Source: Ophryocystis elektroscirrha (taxonomy: Eukaryota > Apicomplexa > Conoidasida > Neogregarinorida > Ophryocystidae). Taken from it: a stretch of 64,000 nt of DNA. Location of the stretch: positions 1 through 64,000 of the forward strand of contig JAQIFP010000017.1 of NCBI GenBank assembly GCA_030141585.1, written 5' to 3'. Position numbers and translations under genes: made by a program. The notes under the pieces were generated by a model. It was not told where the DNA came from. It ran no database searches and was given only the letters and a program-made list of their open reading frames with translations. Shown here one piece after another: positions 62,164 to 64,000 of this stretch (positions within the stretch are counted from its first letter, which is position 1; each line of letters begins with the position of its first letter).

Positions 62164-62577
62164 TTATCCTGGTCCAACTTTTGGAATATCAAAATCTAAA
62201 AACTCTTAAAATATAGAAACTTTACGCTCTGGTAGCCGTTGAAGTTGCTTATTGAATTCTTCTATTCTTTGACGGTGAGTTAACTTTAATTTGCTATCAA
62301 TCTTCTTTTTTTCCCGTTTCAATTGAACTAATCGATGAGCTTTTTCGCTGGCTGTTAAAGTATTCAAACTATCGTCACCCTGCGACACATAAATATTTTG
62401 TTGTAATTCCACATCAGGCACTTCGATGATTTGTGATTTAGGACTTGCTTTACAATTTTTTGAACGATTTTTTTTCTAGTTTGAAATAAATCAATTTTTT
62501 ATTACTTTATTTGATTTTCCGCTTGTCTTTTTCAAACACAGAGCTGTCTGTGGAAATTTTTTAATATGCAAAGACAT
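62164..62577 (-). CDS. FAM32A: FAM32A-like spliceosome factor
   Basis: Three exons with 30-31-nt introns, about 117 residues (human 112). Basic N terminus (KKTSGKSNKKKNRSK), middle LTASEKAHRLVQLKREKKK, then the conserved THRQRIEEFNKQLQRLPEHF and the C-terminal DIPKVGPG. FAM32A enters the C* spliceosome active site and stabilises 3' splice-site docking for exon ligation. The last 10 residues come from a separate exon and were found only by splicing. Converges with UBL5 across 31 bp. Confidence 0.88.
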
Positions 62578-63037
62578 TAAATCAAAAGTTTTCCAAAAAA
62601 TGCGAAAAAAATATTAATATAAGAAGCAGCAACCCTAAGCTTAAACAATGCAGCAATTAGAGTAACAAACCCAAGGCATTGCTCCAAAGATAAATTTCAT
62701 AACTCATAAAATACAGTAAACCGGACTTGTAGGTTTAATAATTTTAAAAACTACAAAAAGATAATACAAAACAACAATTTTAAATAAAAAAAAACCATAT
62801 TGAAATTTGAATGAGCTAACCATTCAATTTTAAAGGATTTTGTCTAGCTTATTATTCCGTGAAACGATAAAAGAAAATGATATTAATAATATATCAATTT
62901 ATTTATAGTGCTTCTATCAAAAATATGACATTACACTTTGTCATTTTATTTACAAAAGATTACAATAAATAATATATAATACATTTTATTTCCTGTTCCT
63001 TTTTTTTTAAATTATATTTATTATAATACATAATAAT
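62578..63037. other. Divergent intergenic spacer, nothing recognised
   Basis: 460 bp between the FAM32A and KAE1 starts, AT-rich with several homopolymer runs. It presumably holds both promoters; no motif stands out. Confidence 0.5.
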
Positions 63038-64000
63038 ATGTCAGTTGTAGCTCTCGGTCTAGAATCAAGTGCTAATAAGATTGGTTTGCTTATACATTGA
63101 TTATGATTAATACTAGGGGTTGGTATTGTTGACGAAAAAGGAGTGATATATTCTAATTGTAGAAAAACTTATATAACTCCTCCTGGAGAAGGTTTTTTAC
63201 CCCGTGAAACAGCAAACCATCATCGATCTAATGCAATTAATTTAATTAAACAAGTTAACTGTGTCTAAAATTATATTTATATATAGGCTTTGAGTGAAGT
63301 GTCCAAAAAAAGAATTACTGTTATTTGTTACACTAAAGTAGCAAAAAAATACCTTGTCAGATATTAATAGGGTCCAGGAATGGCATCACCTTTGCTTGTA
63401 GGTGCTATTTGTGCCCGAACTTTGAGTAAATTGTGGGGACTTCCTATAAGTAATAAAATGTTTATTCTGATCTTTTTGAAATAGTTGGTGTAAACCATTG
63501 TATTGGCCATATTGAAATGGGAAAGTAAACGATGATAATTAAAGCTTATATTAGATTAATCACTCAAGCTAAAAATCCTACAATATTATACGTTTCAGGA
63601 GGGAACACGCAAATATTATCTTACCAAAACCATCGGTAAAAATTCATTCAAAATATGTTTTAGGTATGCTATCGTAGGCGAAACTCTTGATATCGCCATT
63701 GGAAACTGCTTTGATCGAGTTGCCAGATTACTTTCATTGTCCAATGATCCGTCACCTGGGCAACAAATTGAAATTATGGCTAAAAATTTTAACGGGCAAA
63801 ATGTTTAAAACTTTAAAATGACTTGAAATTTAGTTGCTTTCACTACCATATGTCGTTAAAGGAATGGACGTTTCATTTAGTGGAATGGTTAACAGCCTGC
63901 AAACATATTTAATTCCACAAAATATGACTCATAATTCCAATTTATATTCCAGTTTGTGTTACTCTTTGCAAGAGCACGCTTTTGCGATGTTAACTGAAGT
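63038..64000 (+). CDS. OSGEP: KAE1/OSGEP tRNA threonylcarbamoyladenosine synthase, partial
   Basis: Runs off the right edge; more than half of the protein is present. Catalytic subunit of the KEOPS complex, which makes t6A37 in tRNAs that read ANN codons. Visible after removing 26-45-nt introns: [36 protein letters not shown] (metal-binding HxxxH begins here), [43 protein letters not shown] and the spliced [26 protein letters not shown] marks the cytosolic rather than mitochondrial (OSGEPL1) form. Confidence 0.93.

Overview
This window is the left end of a linear eukaryotic chromosome. It opens with (CCCTAAA)n telomere repeat and runs inward through about 41 protein genes with spacers of about 30-900 bp. 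The DNA is very AT-rich and codon use is AT-biased. TAA, TAG and TGA all end recognisable genes, so the code is standard. Most genes are broken by tiny GT-AG introns: of roughly 120 that I placed by hand, nearly all are 26-40 nt and the longest is 82 nt. Many exons are too short to appear as open reading frames, so several genes here were found only by splicing by eye (prefoldin 3, DPH5, ALY/REF, RPB5, ARP1, RING, FAM32A, UBL5, the LCCL protein).

Organism: a single-celled eukaryote with mitochondria (mtHsp70), an ER/Golgi with GPI anchoring and sphingolipid synthesis, and a tubulin/dynactin cytoskeleton. TTTAGGG telomeres, very short introns and an LCCL-domain secreted protein (a domain typical of the apicomplexan CCp adhesins) point to an alveolate, possibly an apicomplexan relative. 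This is inference; nothing here shows a plastid. Intron size and gene content argue against a nucleomorph.

Layout. 0-4.6 kb: telomere, a small secreted ORF, a Noc4-like ribosome factor, prefoldin 3, and a divergent H2B/H3 pair whose transcripts end in the same 16-nt hairpin. 4.7-11 kb: PIG-O and Rat1/XRN2. 11.1-15.8 kb: a head-to-head pair of secreted proteins, one with an LCCL domain and one with a Frizzled-type cysteine-rich domain. 16-24.9 kb: CW zinc-finger protein, RING protein, serine palmitoyltransferase-like enzyme, mtHsp70, glutaminyl-tRNA synthetase. 25-36.3 kb: P5B ATPase, ARP1, UTP4, Sec61-gamma, 3-ketoacyl-CoA reductase. 36.4-45 kb: a secreted N-glycoprotein, AP-4 epsilon, an orphan membrane protein, DPH5, a VMA21-like protein and two orphan multi-exon genes. 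45.2-56.2 kb: TBCE, BiP, NYN nuclease, type I DnaJ, nucleotide-sugar transporter, RPB5, SRP54. 56.4-62.6 kb: U2AF65-like, ALY/REF, a NEK-like kinase, UBL5/Hub1 and FAM32A. The KAE1/OSGEP gene runs off the right edge.

Nearly all genes are single-copy housekeeping genes. I see no transposons, rRNA, tRNA or CRISPR.
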